A stretch of 18,574 bases of DNA from Winogradskyella sp. Its GTDB lineage: Bacteria; Bacteroidota; Bacteroidia; Flavobacteriales; Flavobacteriaceae. Every line of letters starts with the position of its first letter. Positions within the stretch are counted from its first letter, which is position 1. Position numbers and translations under genes: made by a program. The stretch spans positions 1 through 18,574 of the forward strand of contig JASBSE010000338.1 in the NCBI GenBank assembly GCA_030149115.1, written 5' to 3'. Positions 7,464-14,941 of the stretch are shown in pieces. Under the pieces are notes generated by a model that worked only from the letters and a program-made list of their open reading frames with translations, did no database searches and was not told where the DNA came from.

Positions 7464-8417
7464 TCAGTCGAATTTAACTTGAGGAAGTTCTTTCTGAATC
7501 TGCGCTATCTCTTCTTGAAGATTGGCAAGAAATTTTTGATGTGCTTCAGAATTTGGATTAAATGGACGATGCGCTTTTTTAGTTTGAATACTAGCTATCT
7601 TTTTTGATGTTTCTACAGCATCTTCCGCTAGCCAAACGGTTTTAAACGTTTCCCAAATGTAGTCTATGGCCAAATCATTTGGATGTATCATATCTTGATT
7701 GTAAAACCTGTAATCTCTCAATTCGTCCATCATAATTTCATAAGATGGAAAGTAAAACAGTTCCTTTCTTGGTTCTACAACCTGATGAATTGCTGACAAT
7801 AAATGGGCTTTACTTCTATTGTTTTCTACAAAACCATCTTTGAGATGTCTTACTGGAGATACCGTAAAAATAAAATTTACTTTAGGGTTTATACTTCGTG
7901 CTAAAGCAATTATAGATTCTAATGAAGCAACAACATCTTCAACAGACAATAACTCTTTTAGAAACTGTTTTTGAGGTATTTTATGGCAATTAGCAACAAT
8001 TTTATCAGTTACAATATGTCTATAAACCCAAGCTGTACCGAGTGTAATTATTATATGCGATGCAGACTTAACCTGATGTAATGTTTCACTTATTTGCGCG
8101 TTTAAACGCTCAAGTAATTGTGATTTAGAAAGCGCATTTAATTTTGAATGTGCGTCAAAACAACTATAAATTTCATTCTGATGTACAAGCTCTTCTTCAT
8201 TGTAGAAATCTTCATTTATACTTCTAGTGATTAGATTTTCTATAGCTACAGGATGAAATAAAATACCGAATGGATTTACCTCTGATTGAAACTTATGATA
8301 CGCAAACTTACCACCAATATTCTCTGAAAAACATGATCCCAGTAACATCAATTTAGACGAGTAATCTATTTGATGATGTGGTTGTTTTTGTAGTTTTATG
8401 TTGGTTTTCAGTTTCAT
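7464..8417 (-). CDS. GSCFA-domain protein (SGNH/GDSL-like hydrolase fold)
   Basis: This 317-residue cytoplasmic protein opens with the family signature 'GSCFSENIG' (27-35), where S28 is the expected nucleophile. It ends its core with 'DMIHPND' (242-248), which fits the Asp-x-x-His dyad (D242, H245) of SGNH hydrolases. 'ITLGTAWVY' (124-132) fits a middle block. GSCFA proteins are named for this motif, and their substrate is not established; an esterase or acyl-hydrolase role is plausible. The gene lies 36 bp downstream of alaS on the same strand and is probably co-transcribed with it. A palindromic element fills the gap and ends 10 bases before this ATG, so it could affect translation. Confidence 0.88.
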   Translation of the reverse strand: MKLKTNIKLQKQPHHQIDYSSKLMLLGSCFSENIGGKFAYHKFQSEVNPFGILFHPVAIENLITRSINEDFYNEEELVHQNEIYSCFDAHSKLNALSKSQLLERLNAQISETLHQVKSASHIIITLGTAWVYRHIVTDKIVANCHKIPQKQFLKELLSVEDVVASLESIIALARSINPKVNFIFTVSPVRHLKDGFVENNRSKAHLLSAIHQVVEPRKELFYFPSYEIMMDELRDYRFYNQDMIHPNDLAIDYIWETFKTVWLAEDAVETSKKIASIQTKKAHRPFNPNSEAHQKFLANLQEEIAQIQKELPQVKFD

Positions 8418-8424
8418 AAAATCC

Positions 8425-8451
8425 GAGATCCTGAAACAAGTTCAGGATGAC
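8425..8451 (-). repeat. REP-like palindromic element between alaS and the GSCFA gene
   Basis: ATCCTGAA (8428-8435) and TTCAGGAT (8441-8448) form an 8-bp perfect stem around a 5-base loop, flanked by GAG and GAC. A motif of this form (GTCATCCTGAAC...TTCAGGATCTC on the minus strand) recurs as a dispersed palindrome in many Bacteroidota genomes, from general recollection rather than a search. No U tract follows on either strand, so a simple terminator is less likely. Confidence 0.6.
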
Positions 8452-8453
8452 AA

Positions 8454-11066
8454 CTAAAGATAATTCTTTGCGGCTTCCAAAGCCTCCTCAATACCTGCTG
8501 GATTTTTACCTCCTGCAGTTGCAAAGAAAGGCTGGCCTCCGCCTCCCCCTTGAATGTGCTTACCTAATTCTCTAACAATTTGACCTGCATTTAAGTCTTT
8601 TTCAGCAACCAGATTTTTAGAAATATAGCAAGACAATAATGCCTTACCGTTATTATCTGCACCAAATAAAGCAAAAAGATTATCAACCTCACCTCCTAGC
8701 TCAAAACACAAATCTTTAATTCCAGAAGCATCTAAATCTACTTTTTTAGCAATGAAATTTACACCATTAAGCTCAGTAATTTCGTTTTTAAGATCGCCTT
8801 TTAAGTTCTTAGCTTTATCCTTTAATAGTTGTTCTATCTGCTTTTTTAAACTCGCATTTTCGTCTTGTAAATTTTGAAGTGCTTTTACAGGCTCTTGTGC
8901 ATTGTTTAATAAATCCTTCATTTCAAAATACGCTCTGTTATTTTCAAAATAAAAGTCTTTAACAGCATCATAAGTTATCGCTTCTATACGACGAATTCCG
9001 GCTGCAACTGCACCTTCAGATACAATTTTAAAATGCCAAATATCTCCTGTATTCTTCACATGCGTACCACCACAAAGTTCTATGGATTGTCCGAATCTTA
9101 TAGTACGCACCGTATCTCCATATTTTTCACCAAATAAAGCCATAGCTCCATCAGAAATCGCCTTATCCATTGGTACATTTCTTTGCTCCTCTAATGCTAA
9201 TTTTCCGTCGATACGTGCATTAACAAAGTTTTCTACGTCTCTTAATTCTTCAACTGTTAGTTTAGAAAAATGAGAGAAATCGAAACGTAAATATTTAGAG
9301 TGTACTGCAGACCCTTTTTGCTCAACATGTGTTCCTAACACTTCGCGTAATGCTTGGTGCAATAGGTGTGTTGCTGTGTGGTTACACTCGGTTCTAAAGC
9401 GTTGTTTTTGGTCTACAACAGCTTTAAACGTATCGTTAAGATTGTCAGGTAAATTTTTAGCAAAGTGAATAATGACGTTATTCTCTTTCTTAGTATCTAC
9501 AATATAAACAGTATCACCATGATTATCTTGTAAATACCCTTTATCACCAACTTGTCCACCACCTTCGGCATAGAATGGAGTGAGATTAAACACCAACTGA
9601 TACATGTCTCCTTCTTTTTTTGAAGTGACTTTTCTGTAGCGTGTAATTTTTACGTTTGCTTCAAGAGCGTCGTAACCGATAAATTCTTGCTCAGCATCAT
9701 CAACTAAAATCGTCCAATCTTCAGTAGAAGTTTCACTTGCTTTACGCGAACGATTTTTTTGAATTTGAAGCTGTTCTTCAAATCCTTTTTCGTCTAATTT
9801 TAAATTCTTTTCAGATAGAATTAAAGCCGTTAAATCTATAGGAAAACCATAAGTATCGTACAATTCAAATGCCTTTTCGCCCGAAACAATATCTCCTTTT
9901 GTTTCCTCAACAATACCATTTAACAAAATAAGACCTTGCTCTAATGTTCTTAAGAAAGACGCTTCTTCTTCCTTAATTACGTTCTCAATTAATTGTTTTT
10001 GGGCTTTAATTTCAGGAAACGCAGTTCCCATTTTTTTGCTCAACACATCTACCAAACGGTAAATAAATGGTTCCTTTTTATCTAAAAATGTAAAGCCATA
10101 TCGCACAGCTCTACGTAAAATTCGACGTATAACGTAACCTGCGCCTGTGTTACTTGGCAACTGACCATCTGCTATAGAAAACGCTACAGCTCTTACGTGG
10201 TCTGAAATAACTCTAATTGCTACATCTATTTTTTCATCTTTACCATAATCCTTGTTGGTAATGGTTTCAATCTCACGAATTATTGGTGTAAACACATCTG
10301 TATCGTAATTAGATTGCACACCTTGCAACACCATACATAAACGTTCAAAGCCCATTCCTGTATCGATATGCTTATTTGGCAATACCTCTAGAGATCCATT
10401 GGCTTTACGATTGTATTGCATAAATACCAAGTTCCAGATTTCTACAACCTGAGGATGATCCATGTTCACCAAAGACTTACCATCAACTTTTGCTTTTTCT
10501 TCGGCATTACGAATATCTACGTGGATTTCACTGCATGGTCCACAAGGCCCTTGGTCTCCCATTTCCCAAAAATTGTCCTTCTTATTTCCCATAAGAATTC
10601 GATCTTCAGAAATGTATTGTTTCCAAATATCATAAGCCTCTTGGTCCATTTTCAGGTTATCACCATCATCACTACCTTCAAAAACAGTAACATATAAAAT
10701 ATCTTTATCTATACCATAAACTTCGGTGAGTAACTCCCAAGCCCAAGCAATAGCTTCCTTTTTAAAGTAGTCTCCAAAACTCCAGTTACCAAGCATTTCA
10801 AAAAGCGTATGGTGATACGTATCGTAACCCACTTCTTCTAAGTCATTATGTTTTCCAGAAACTCTTAAACATTTTTGTGTATCTGTGATTCTGTTACTTT
10901 TTGGTTCACTATTACCAAGAAAAAACTCCTTAAAAGGTGCCATACCAGAATTAACAAACATTAAGGTAGGATCATTTTTTAAGACCATTGGTGCAGAAGG
11001 TACTACGAGATGTTCCTTACTTTCAAAGAATTTTAAAAACTTAGTACGAATATCTTGAGACGTCAT
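8454..11066 (-). CDS. alaS: Alanine-tRNA ligase
   Basis: This full-length enzyme of 870 residues activates alanine and charges tRNA-Ala in the cytoplasm. The class II catalytic core at the N-terminus includes 'FVNSGMAPFK' (37-46), 'TQKCLRVSGKHND' (63-75) and 'DTGMGFERL' (235-243). The editing domain carries both zinc-site halves, 'HTATH' (H563, H567) and 'CGGTH' (C665, H669). A coiled segment (about 725-760) leads to the C-terminal oligomerisation domain with the glycine-rich 'QGGGGGQP' (839-846). All hallmark residues are present. The insertion around 185-205 looks typical of Bacteroidota versions. It is transcribed divergently from the M23 peptidase gene and precedes the GSCFA gene. Confidence 0.98.
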   Translation of the reverse strand: MTSQDIRTKFLKFFESKEHLVVPSAPMVLKNDPTLMFVNSGMAPFKEFFLGNSEPKSNRITDTQKCLRVSGKHNDLEEVGYDTYHHTLFEMLGNWSFGDYFKKEAIAWAWELLTEVYGIDKDILYVTVFEGSDDGDNLKMDQEAYDIWKQYISEDRILMGNKKDNFWEMGDQGPCGPCSEIHVDIRNAEEKAKVDGKSLVNMDHPQVVEIWNLVFMQYNRKANGSLEVLPNKHIDTGMGFERLCMVLQGVQSNYDTDVFTPIIREIETITNKDYGKDEKIDVAIRVISDHVRAVAFSIADGQLPSNTGAGYVIRRILRRAVRYGFTFLDKKEPFIYRLVDVLSKKMGTAFPEIKAQKQLIENVIKEEEASFLRTLEQGLILLNGIVEETKGDIVSGEKAFELYDTYGFPIDLTALILSEKNLKLDEKGFEEQLQIQKNRSRKASETSTEDWTILVDDAEQEFIGYDALEANVKITRYRKVTSKKEGDMYQLVFNLTPFYAEGGGQVGDKGYLQDNHGDTVYIVDTKKENNVIIHFAKNLPDNLNDTFKAVVDQKQRFRTECNHTATHLLHQALREVLGTHVEQKGSAVHSKYLRFDFSHFSKLTVEELRDVENFVNARIDGKLALEEQRNVPMDKAISDGAMALFGEKYGDTVRTIRFGQSIELCGGTHVKNTGDIWHFKIVSEGAVAAGIRRIEAITYDAVKDFYFENNRAYFEMKDLLNNAQEPVKALQNLQDENASLKKQIEQLLKDKAKNLKGDLKNEITELNGVNFIAKKVDLDASGIKDLCFELGGEVDNLFALFGADNNGKALLSCYISKNLVAEKDLNAGQIVRELGKHIQGGGGGQPFFATAGGKNPAGIEEALEAAKNYL

Positions 11067-11120
11067 ATACAGAAATTATAGCTTGTTTAGTTTTAATTAC
11101 CACATTTACAAAACAATTTA

Positions 11121-11128
11121 TATCTTTG
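11121..11128 (+). promoter_or_regulatory. Candidate -7 box for the M23-MerR-LemA-TPM operon
   Basis: TATCTTTG matches the Bacteroidota -7 consensus TAnnTTTG exactly and lies 68 bases before the M23 ATG. No TTG lies at the expected -33 distance, so the call rests on one box. Confidence 0.4.
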
Positions 11129-11174
11129 GTCGTTACGCTAATAAAAGACACCTGTTTTGTAGTCATATTAGGTG

Positions 11175-11182
11175 CAAAAATA
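11175..11182 (-). promoter_or_regulatory. Candidate -7 box for alaS
   Basis: On the minus strand TATTTTTG matches TAnnTTTG exactly and lies about 108 bases upstream of the alaS ATG. No clear -33 TTG is present. With the plus-strand box at 11121-11128 it would place the alaS leader across the divergent promoter, so the two transcripts' 5' regions would overlap. Confidence 0.4.
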
Positions 11183-11196
11183 GTATAAATTAGAAC

Positions 11197-12168
11197 ATGG
11201 CTAAGGTAAAATATTATTATGACGCTGAGACGCTTTCGTATCGTAAGATAAAGCGTAAAAAAGCAACAACATTTAAGTACGCTTTTGTCTTTTTACTTGC
11301 CGCAGCACTTTTTGCCTTATTGTTTAATTTTATTTCTAACCAATATATAGATTCACCTAAAGAGCGCCAGCAAGCTAGAGAATTACAAAATATGCAATTG
11401 CAATACGAATTATTGAACAAGCGTATGGACGATGCCATTGCTGCTTTAGAAAATGTTGAAGAACGTGATAATGCTATTTACAGGTTATATTTTGAAGCCA
11501 ACCCAATTCCCGAAGAGCAACGACGTGCTGGTTTTGGTGGTGTAAACCGCTATAAAAAGTTTGAAGGCTACGATAACTCACAACTCATTGCAGAAAGTAA
11601 TAAACGACTAGACATACTTGAAAAAGCTATTGTTGTTCAATCTAAATCATTGGATGAGATTGCTAAATTAGCTGAAGACAAAGAGAAATTTTTAGAAGCT
11701 ATACCTGCAATACAACCTGTAAGAAACGAAAATCTTACTCGTATGGCATCTGGTTATGGTTACAGAACAGATCCATTTACAAAAGTGCGTAAATTTCATT
11801 TTGGTATGGATTTTACAGCTCCAAGAGGCACACCTATCTATGCTACAGGGAATGGTATTGTAAAACGTGCAGATAATAGTTCCTCTGGTTATGGTAAACA
11901 CATTCGTATAGACCATGGTTATGGCTATGTATCCTTGTACGCACACTTATATAAATATAATGTTCGCGTTAATCAACGTGTAAAGCGAGGAGACATAATT
12001 GGCTACGTAGGTAGTACAGGGCGCTCAGAAGCACCACACTTACATTACGAAGTATTTAAAGATGACGAGCGTATAAACCCAATAAACTTCTATTATGGCA
12101 ACCTATCTGCCACAGAATTTAATGAGTTACTAAGAAAGGCATCATTAGAAAACCAATCCCTAGATTAA
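11197..12168 (+). CDS. Membrane-anchored M23 (LytM-type) murein endopeptidase
   Basis: This 323-residue protein has a basic cytoplasmic start, one transmembrane helix (about 27-48), a coiled region (about 55-165) and a C-terminal M23 peptidase domain (about 185-295). The zinc-binding and catalytic residues are all visible: 'HFGMD' (H201, D205), 'YAHL' (H249 or nearby) and 'HLHYEV' (H281, H283). It should therefore be an active peptidoglycan cross-link endopeptidase in the periplasm, unlike the degenerate LytM activators. It is the first gene of a plus-strand operon and is followed after one base by the MerR-like gene, suggesting translational coupling. A role in cell-wall growth or division is inferred from the family. 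Confidence 0.93.
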   Translation: MAKVKYYYDAETLSYRKIKRKKATTFKYAFVFLLAAALFALLFNFISNQYIDSPKERQQARELQNMQLQYELLNKRMDDAIAALENVEERDNAIYRLYFEANPIPEEQRRAGFGGVNRYKKFEGYDNSQLIAESNKRLDILEKAIVVQSKSLDEIAKLAEDKEKFLEAIPAIQPVRNENLTRMASGYGYRTDPFTKVRKFHFGMDFTAPRGTPIYATGNGIVKRADNSSSGYGKHIRIDHGYGYVSLYAHLYKYNVRVNQRVKRGDIIGYVGSTGRSEAPHLHYEVFKDDERINPINFYYGNLSATEFNELLRKASLENQSLD

Positions 12169-12169
12169 C

Positions 12170-12499
12170 ATGTATATAGATCTTCCAGAAAAACGCTATT
12201 ACGGTATTGGTGAAGTTGCTAAGGCTTTTAAGGTGAATGCTTCTTTAATTCGATTTTGGGAAAAGGAATTTGACATTATTAAGCCTAAAAAAAATGCCAA
12301 GGGTAACAGGAAATTTACTCCAGAAGACATTAAGAATCTTAAATTTATTTACCATCTTGTAAAAGAAAGAGGGTTTACACTTGAAGGTGCCAAAACTCAC
12401 CTAAAAGAAGAACGTAAACAATCGCTCGAAAAATTTGAAATCATTGAAAAGCTGGAAAGTATAAAAGCACAGCTTATTAAAATAAAAACACAACTTTAA
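12170..12499 (+). CDS. MerR-family transcriptional regulator (short)
   Basis: This 109-residue protein is almost entirely a MerR-type winged helix-turn-helix (about 10-78), with 'YGIGEVAKAF', 'ASLIRFWEKEF' and 'RKFTPEDIKNLKFIYHLV'. A short coiled dimerisation helix (about 80-109) follows. No cysteine cluster or effector-binding domain is present, so it is not a metal sensor of the classical type. The short form with 'RFWEKEF' is common in Bacteroidota next to M23 and LemA genes. It starts one base after the M23 stop, so the two are co-translated. It may regulate its own envelope operon, which is inference. Confidence 0.9.
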   Translation: MYIDLPEKRYYGIGEVAKAFKVNASLIRFWEKEFDIIKPKKNAKGNRKFTPEDIKNLKFIYHLVKERGFTLEGAKTHLKEERKQSLEKFEIIEKLESIKAQLIKIKTQL

Positions 12500-12511
12500 A
12501 ACTTATCAATT

Positions 12512-13108
12512 ATGAAAAAATGGTTAGTACCTGTTATTGTTATAGCAATAATTGGATTTGGTATCTATCAGTGGGCTGTAGGCATTAATAACAAATCTGT
12601 AGAATTAGAAGCAGATGCAAAAACAGCTTGGTCTAATGTAGAAAGCACATATCAAAGAAGAAATGACCTTTACAGCACAGTTATTAAAACTGTACAAGGC
12701 GCAGCTGATTTTGAAAGAAAAACATTAAATGAAGTTATAGAAGCTAGATCTAAAGCAACTTCAGTTAATCTTAATGTTGAGGATTTAACACCTGAAAATC
12801 TAGAAAAATTTCAACAAGCTCAAAGCCAATTCAGTGGTTCATTTAGCCGATTAATAGCCTCTTTTGAACGCTACCCAGACTTAAAAGCTTCTCAACAATT
12901 TAGAGATTTTCAAGCGCAACAGGAAGGTACAGAAAATAGGATTAACATTGCGAGAGATCGTTATAATGAAGCTGTAAATAAATATGATATTTACACTACA
13001 AAATTCCCAAATAAACTACTTGCTAGTATGTTTGGTTTCAAAGAAATGGCAAGATATAAAGCTGACCCAGGAAGTGAAAAAGTTCCTGATGTAGATTTCA
13101 ACTTTTAA
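12512..13108 (+). CDS. LemA family membrane protein
   Basis: This 198-residue protein has one N-terminal transmembrane helix (about 3-24, 'WLVPVIVIAIIGFGIYQW') with a short cytoplasmic start. A long alpha-helical bundle follows, typical of LemA. Family marks include 'AWSNVESTYQRRNDLY' (39-54), 'TVIKTVQGAADFE' (56-68) and 'VIEARSKA' (75-82). The role of LemA proteins is not settled; they are often encoded beside TPM-domain proteins, as here. It lies 12 bases after the MerR gene and 12 bases before the first TPM gene, so it is part of the same operon. A joint envelope role with the TPM proteins is the best inference. Confidence 0.93.
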   Translation: MKKWLVPVIVIAIIGFGIYQWAVGINNKSVELEADAKTAWSNVESTYQRRNDLYSTVIKTVQGAADFERKTLNEVIEARSKATSVNLNVEDLTPENLEKFQQAQSQFSGSFSRLIASFERYPDLKASQQFRDFQAQQEGTENRINIARDRYNEAVNKYDIYTTKFPNKLLASMFGFKEMARYKADPGSEKVPDVDFNF

Positions 13109-13120
13109 AACAACGTCATT

Positions 13121-13558
13121 ATGCCACAAATTGAAGATTTCCTGACAGCTCAAGAAGAACAGGAAATCATTGAAGCCATTCGTATTGCAGAACTTGAAAC
13201 TTCTGGTGAAATCCGTGTACACATAGAACAAAAATGCAACATGGATGTCTACGAACATGCTCTGGAAGTTTTTCATTATCTTAAAATGGATAATACCAAG
13301 GAGCAAAATGGTGTGCTTATTTATGTGGCAGTAGATAATAAAGCTTTTGTAATCTATGGAGACAAAGGCATTAATGATATTGTTGGCTCTGACTTCTGGA
13401 ATTCTACTCGAGATAAAATAGCATTTCAATTTCAAAACGGCAAGTTCAAACAAGGCCTTATTGATGGTATTAAGGAAGCTGGTAATGTACTCGCTCAACA
13501 CTTTCCTTGGGAACATGGAGACCAAAACGAGTTGGATAATTCTATTTCTAAAGGCTAA
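13121..13558 (+). CDS. TPM-domain protein, soluble form (TPM 1)
   Basis: This 145-residue protein has no signal peptide or transmembrane helix and is essentially a lone TPM domain: 'LTAQEEQEIIEAIRIAELE', 'SGEIRVHIE', 'NGVLIYVAVDNKAFVIYGD' and 'FKQGLIDGIKEAGNVLAQHF'. TPM domains have been linked to phosphatase activity in one plant protein and to photosystem II repair, but their bacterial function is open. It should be cytoplasmic, which contrasts with the two exported TPM proteins that follow. Its stop codon overlaps the ATG of the next gene by one base (TAATG), a sign of translational coupling. Confidence 0.9.
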   Translation: MPQIEDFLTAQEEQEIIEAIRIAELETSGEIRVHIEQKCNMDVYEHALEVFHYLKMDNTKEQNGVLIYVAVDNKAFVIYGDKGINDIVGSDFWNSTRDKIAFQFQNGKFKQGLIDGIKEAGNVLAQHFPWEHGDQNELDNSISKG

Positions 13559-14403
13559 TGTACAGACTAAAAAACACGTCATTTAAAGTTGTAATAACTG
13601 TACTATCTTTTGTGTGGATATCTCTTGGGTATTCTCAATTTAAAATTCCACCAAAACCTAAAGATGCCAAGCAACATTTTGTTTACGATTATTCTAATTT
13701 ATTAACTAAACAAGATAGTTCAGCCCTAAATGTAAAACTGAGAAGGTATGCAGATACTACTTCAACACAGATTGTTGTAGCTATCATTAATTCTACTGAA
13801 GGGGAATACATAAATTATCTTGGTGCGCAATGGGGTGAAAAATGGGGAATTGGACAAGAAAAGGAAGATAATGGTGTACTTATTTTATTAGCAAAAAATG
13901 ATAGAAAAATAGCCATAAACACAGGTAAAGGTGTAGAACACTTGCTTACAGATGCATTAAGCAAACGCATAATTGATAGAGAAATCATACCATATTTTAA
14001 ACGTAATGATTATAATGGAGGACTTAACAGAGGTGTAGATGCTATCTTTGAAGTTATGCAAGGTGAATACAAGGGGAGCCGAAAAAATAATGCAGTACGC
14101 TTTCCATTTGAAATTATTATTGTTCTACTTGTCTTTTTTATCATTTTCATCATAGCTATTTCTAAAACACGTGGAGGTGGACGCGGTGGCAACAAAGGCA
14201 ACAGAAAAGATAACGATGCCAAAAGCATTCTTGAAGCGATTATATTAAGTAATATGGGGCGCGGAAGTTACTCAAGAGGCTCATCTTCTGGAGGTGGGAT
14301 TTTTGGTGGTTCTTCATCTGGTGGAAGCTTTGGTGGTGGAGGCTTTGGTGGAGGCTTCGGAGGTGGAAGCTTTGGTGGCGGCGGTGCCTCAGGTGGTTGG
14401 TAA
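13558..14403 (+). CDS. TPM-domain membrane protein with Gly-rich tail (YgcG-like, TPM 2)
   Basis: This 281-residue protein has a signal peptide (about 1-27, ending 'LGYSQ') and a periplasmic TPM domain (about 40-165, with 'EDNGVLILLAKNDRKIAINT'). One transmembrane helix (about 182-202) follows, then a long Gly/Ser-rich cytoplasmic tail (about 204-281) ending in 'GGGASGGW'. This layout is that of the YgcG-like branch, where a glycine-rich tail ending near a tryptophan is usual. It overlaps the previous stop by one base and precedes the third TPM gene by 28 bases. The enzymatic role is unknown, and membrane-envelope quality control together with LemA is a guess. Confidence 0.92.
   Translation: MYRLKNTSFKVVITVLSFVWISLGYSQFKIPPKPKDAKQHFVYDYSNLLTKQDSSALNVKLRRYADTTSTQIVVAIINSTEGEYINYLGAQWGEKWGIGQEKEDNGVLILLAKNDRKIAINTGKGVEHLLTDALSKRIIDREIIPYFKRNDYNGGLNRGVDAIFEVMQGEYKGSRKNNAVRFPFEIIIVLLVFFIIFIIAISKTRGGGRGGNKGNRKDNDAKSILEAIILSNMGRGSYSRGSSSGGGIFGGSSSGGSFGGGGFGGGFGGGSFGGGGASGGW
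14320..14378 (+). repeat. Repetitive DNA in the Gly-rich tail
   Basis: The 17-base unit GGTGGAAGCTTTGGTGG occurs at 14320-14336 and again at 14362-14378. Related GGTGGAGG/TTTGGTGG pieces lie between them. The repeats encode the Gly-Ser-Phe-Gly pattern of the tail and could allow copy-number slippage. Confidence 0.6.
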
Positions 14404-14431
14404 TACAAATTAATAGTATTTCTTTTAATTT

Positions 14432-14941
14432 ATGCTTCAGACTTTTAGCAATAGGATGTTTATTCTATGTTTTGTTTCTCTATTCTTATTGAGTTGCATA
14501 GAAACTAAATCTAGTATTGGCTTTGATATTCCAAAAAATACCAGCCAAAGTGTTGTTTATGATACCGCTGAATTATTTTCTAAAACAGAACGAGATTCAT
14601 TAGCGTATAAAATAATTCTATTCGAACAGCAAACCACGCATCAAACTGCTATTCTTACCATTGATTCTATTCCAAAACACATGGATATTATGGCATTTGG
14701 TAAAGAAGTTGCAAATTCTTGGGGAATTGGCACCAAGGAAAAAGATAATGGATTGCTCATTACAATTTCTAAATACGATAGAAAAATTGCCATAAATACT
14801 GGCATAGGCACCGAAAAAACAATATCAGATTATGAAAGTAAAATCATAATTGATAGTGTTATGGTTCCTCAATTTGGAAAAACCCAATATTACAAAGGAG
14901 TTGATAAAGCTTTAGATACTATTTTTGCTCTTTGGGATTAA
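14432..14941 (+). CDS. TPM-domain lipoprotein (TPM 3)
   Basis: This 169-residue protein has a lipoprotein signal peptide with a lipobox at 'LLSC' (C22). A TPM domain follows directly (about 38-168), with 'EKDNGLLITISKYDRKIAINT', 'IIIDSVMVPQF' and 'YYKGVDKALDTIFALW'. It closely resembles the TPM domain of the preceding gene, which suggests duplication, but it lacks the transmembrane helix and glycine-rich tail. The first ATG is preferred because it supplies R8 before the hydrophobic core; an ATG at codon 9 is the alternative. It should be anchored in a membrane facing the periplasm or outside. It is the last gene of the operon, and its stop codon abuts the stop of the convergent receptor gene. 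Confidence 0.88.
   Translation: MLQTFSNRMFILCFVSLFLLSCIETKSSIGFDIPKNTSQSVVYDTAELFSKTERDSLAYKIILFEQQTTHQTAILTIDSIPKHMDIMAFGKEVANSWGIGTKEKDNGLLITISKYDRKIAINTGIGTEKTISDYESKIIIDSVMVPQFGKTQYYKGVDKALDTIFALWD

Noticed and set aside
13016..13582. 188-codon open frame on the minus strand
   Set aside because: It lies opposite the LemA end and the TPM 1 gene, which have clear family matches. Its translation is Phe/Ile/Cys-rich and shows no domain.
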